Assembly (NCBI GenBank): GCA_023433225.1
Contig: JAEZDQ010000208.1
Span: 1-5,258 of the forward strand
DNA: 5,258 nt
Source: Bacteroidota bacterium
Lineage (GTDB): Bacteria > Bacteroidota > Bacteroidia > Flavobacteriales > Weeksellaceae
Direction: 5' to 3'
Below the pieces are notes generated by a model. The model ran no database searches. It worked only from the letters and a program-made list of their open reading frames with translations, and was not told the DNA's origin. Shown one piece after another: positions 5,181-5,258 of the stretch (position 1 is the stretch's first letter; every line of letters begins with the position of its first letter). The position numbers were made by a program, and so were the translations under genes.

Positions 5181-5258
5181 CGATCTCCGATTCGGATGCC
5201 CGGTCTTCAACAGCCAACTGACTGACGGCTGAAAGCACGCCACCGGCAACGGTCAGAT
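5161..5258 (-). CDS. C-terminal end of an unidentified gene (5' part beyond the window)
   Basis: The frame runs from the window edge to TAA at 5161-5163 and encodes LTVAGGVLSAVSQLA, then an acidic tail ESEIDGEDSD. Codon use looks like real coding in this higher-GC flank. The stop lies 20 bases inside the next gene, whose ribosome-binding site and start codon are within this frame, a typical operon overlap. Only 31 residues are visible, so the product cannot be named; a small alanine/glycine-rich hydrophobic stretch precedes the acidic end. Confidence 0.55.
   Translation of the reverse strand, partial: LTVAGGVLSAVSQLAVEDRASESEIDGEDSD

Noticed and set aside
4909..5232. 107-codon plus-strand frame
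   Set aside because: It runs through a repeat and a terminator and is antisense to the membrane-protein gene, which has its own ribosome-binding site and terminator.

Overview
The window looks like a Bacteroidota chromosome, perhaps from the Sphingobacteriia/Chitinophagia side. This is inferred from a TAnnTTTG-type promoter box, AT-rich translation starts without clear Shine-Dalgarno sequences, a DnaQ-UvrC (Cho-like) fusion gene, and a tail of intergenic repeats (the GTCATCCTGAGC.. family) of a kind common in that phylum. No genus can be named from the sequence alone.

Layout. (1) 1-996, + strand: the 3' part of a gene fusing a DEDDh exonuclease to a GIY-YIG endonuclease, a housekeeping-type repair gene of moderate GC. 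(2) About 1000-3830: a clearly AT-richer block, probably acquired. It holds a large minus-strand gene (1292-3091) whose C-terminus carries an RNxxxH motif of the HEPN/DUF4209 kind. That gene's natural N-terminus (to ATG 3210) is cut off by a one-base frameshift. Next come two broken genes facing each other with overlapping stop codons: the C-terminus of an FRG-domain protein (+, about 3301-3611) and the C-terminus of a TaqI/Eco57I-like N6-adenine DNA methyltransferase (-, 3608-3825). Neither relic appears in a single open frame; both were found by joining frames. (3) 3830-4508: GC rises again, with the C-terminal DNA-binding half of an AraC-family regulator, missing its N-terminus exactly where the AT-rich block stops, and a small winged-helix-like protein 3 nt downstream. 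(4) 4509-4946: no gene; a mosaic of interspersed repeats. (5) 4947-5258: on the minus strand, a terminator, a 58-residue membrane protein and the C-terminal end of an overlapping upstream gene.

Interpretation. The centre reads as a decayed defence island: a restriction-modification methylase relic, an FRG relic and a possible HEPN RNase gene, between a repair gene and a truncated regulator. The HEPN-like gene is the only long intact frame there and is the best candidate for an undescribed system. Three separate one-base deletions, all in A/T runs, lie within about 610 bp (3091-3700). They may be real decay or homopolymer errors in the assembly, and the reads should be checked before calling these genes dead.
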